DNA from: Conchiformibius steedae
Lineage (GTDB): Bacteria > Pseudomonadota > Gammaproteobacteria > Burkholderiales > Neisseriaceae
Length of the DNA stretch: 64,000 nt
Reading direction: 5' to 3'
Assembly: GCF_014054725.1 (NCBI RefSeq)
Contig: NZ_CP059563.1
Span: 1,143,749-1,207,748 of the forward strand
Shown here: piece by piece, positions 63,881 to 64,000 of the stretch
Layout: each line of letters starts with the position of its first letter
How positions within the stretch are numbered: position 1 is the first letter of the stretch
Translations under genes and position numbers: made by a program
Notes under the pieces: model-generated
The model's input: the letters and a program-made list of their open reading frames with translations, nothing else
The model's database searches: none
Told to the model about the DNA's origin: nothing

Positions 63881-64000
63881 TTACAGCAATACGCGGCGGA
63901 AGTCTTTCAACAAATTCGCCAAATACACGGTAAAGCGCATGCCTGCTGCGCCGTCAATCACGCGGTGGTCAAACGACAAGCTCAAGGGGCACATCAGGCG
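63881..64000 (-). CDS. aceF: Dihydrolipoamide acyltransferase (E2), 3' end
   Basis: Only the last 39 residues are in the window. They contain [17 protein letters not shown], the catalytic-domain motif DHRxxDGA of E2 acyltransferases, and end [10 protein letters not shown]. The ending fits the pyruvate dehydrogenase E2 (AceF) better than the 2-oxoglutarate E2, but the short fragment leaves some doubt. The 131-base gap to recR holds nothing I can identify. Confidence 0.8.
   Translation of the reverse strand, partial: RLMCPLSLSFDHRVIDGAAGMRFTVYLANLLKDFRRVLL

Noticed and set aside
1..64000. CRISPR arrays, insertion sequences, prophage or rRNA genes
   Set aside because: No regularly spaced direct repeats, transposase-like or phage-like proteins, and no rRNA sequence were seen.

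Overview
The window is a chromosomal stretch of a Neisseriaceae-type betaproteobacterium, with roughly even base composition and dense coding. Three things point to this family. The replicative helicase gene dnaB is followed directly by a five-gene minor-pilin cluster in the neisserial pilHIJKX order. There is an OapA/NMB0315-like M23 peptidase. Two 107-bp elements resemble neisserial Correia elements. The genus cannot be fixed from sequence alone. I found none of the DNA-uptake words I know for Neisseria, Kingella, Simonsiella or Eikenella, so the window probably comes from a less studied branch.

Layout. 1-6.1 kb (+): end of prmA, a zinc-ribbon membrane protein, a PpiD-like chaperone, panC, a small lipoprotein and thrC. 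6.3-9.3 kb (+): a compact signalling operon made of a membrane-bound CheA-like kinase, a CheY-like receiver and a CheX-like phosphatase, with no CheW, receptor or methylation genes. 9.5-15.9 kb: a lipoprotein and ribD (+); lysR, luxS and mtnN (-), with luxS and mtnN overlapping; then yjcH-actP (+). 16-25 kb (+): glmM, a DedA protein, an anmK-dgkA in-frame fusion, thiD, thiE, a Nudix hydrolase, an MnmM-like methyltransferase, a SirB2 protein, nadK and the M23 peptidase. 25.1-29.2 kb (-): kdsC-lptC-lptA-lptB-rpoN-hpf, the classic LPS-transport/sigma-54 cluster with an intact rpoN. 29.5-34 kb: a nitronate monooxygenase and an L-lactate permease (+), and a zinc alcohol dehydrogenase (-).

34.2-44 kb (-): minor pilins, dnaB, dut, a small unknown gene and the wza-wzb-wzc polysaccharide export/phosphoregulation set. 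44.1-47.7 kb: lolC-lolD (-), then rsmG-parA (+) without a neighbouring parB. 47.7-56.8 kb: a 5'-nucleotidase and ettA (-), trmJ (+), an aromatic amino-acid permease (-), and ampG, an exonuclease III and a degenerate RBBP9-like protein (+). 56.9-64 kb: three tRNA genes (Arg-CCG, Arg-ACG, Glu-UUC), yhbY, trpF, a DEDDh exonuclease, glnS, pyrE, a lipoprotein, recR and the 3' end of a dihydrolipoamide acyltransferase gene.

Several genes form pathways. AmpG, AnmK and GlmM connect muropeptide import, anhydro-MurNAc recycling and UDP-GlcNAc supply. KdsC, LptABC and LolCD serve the outer membrane. MtnN and LuxS complete S-adenosylhomocysteine detoxification and AI-2 formation. ActP and LldP import acetate and lactate. 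The strongest candidates for something little described are the minimal kinase/CheY/CheX operon, the AnmK-DgkA fusion and the Correia-like elements placed directly after stop codons.
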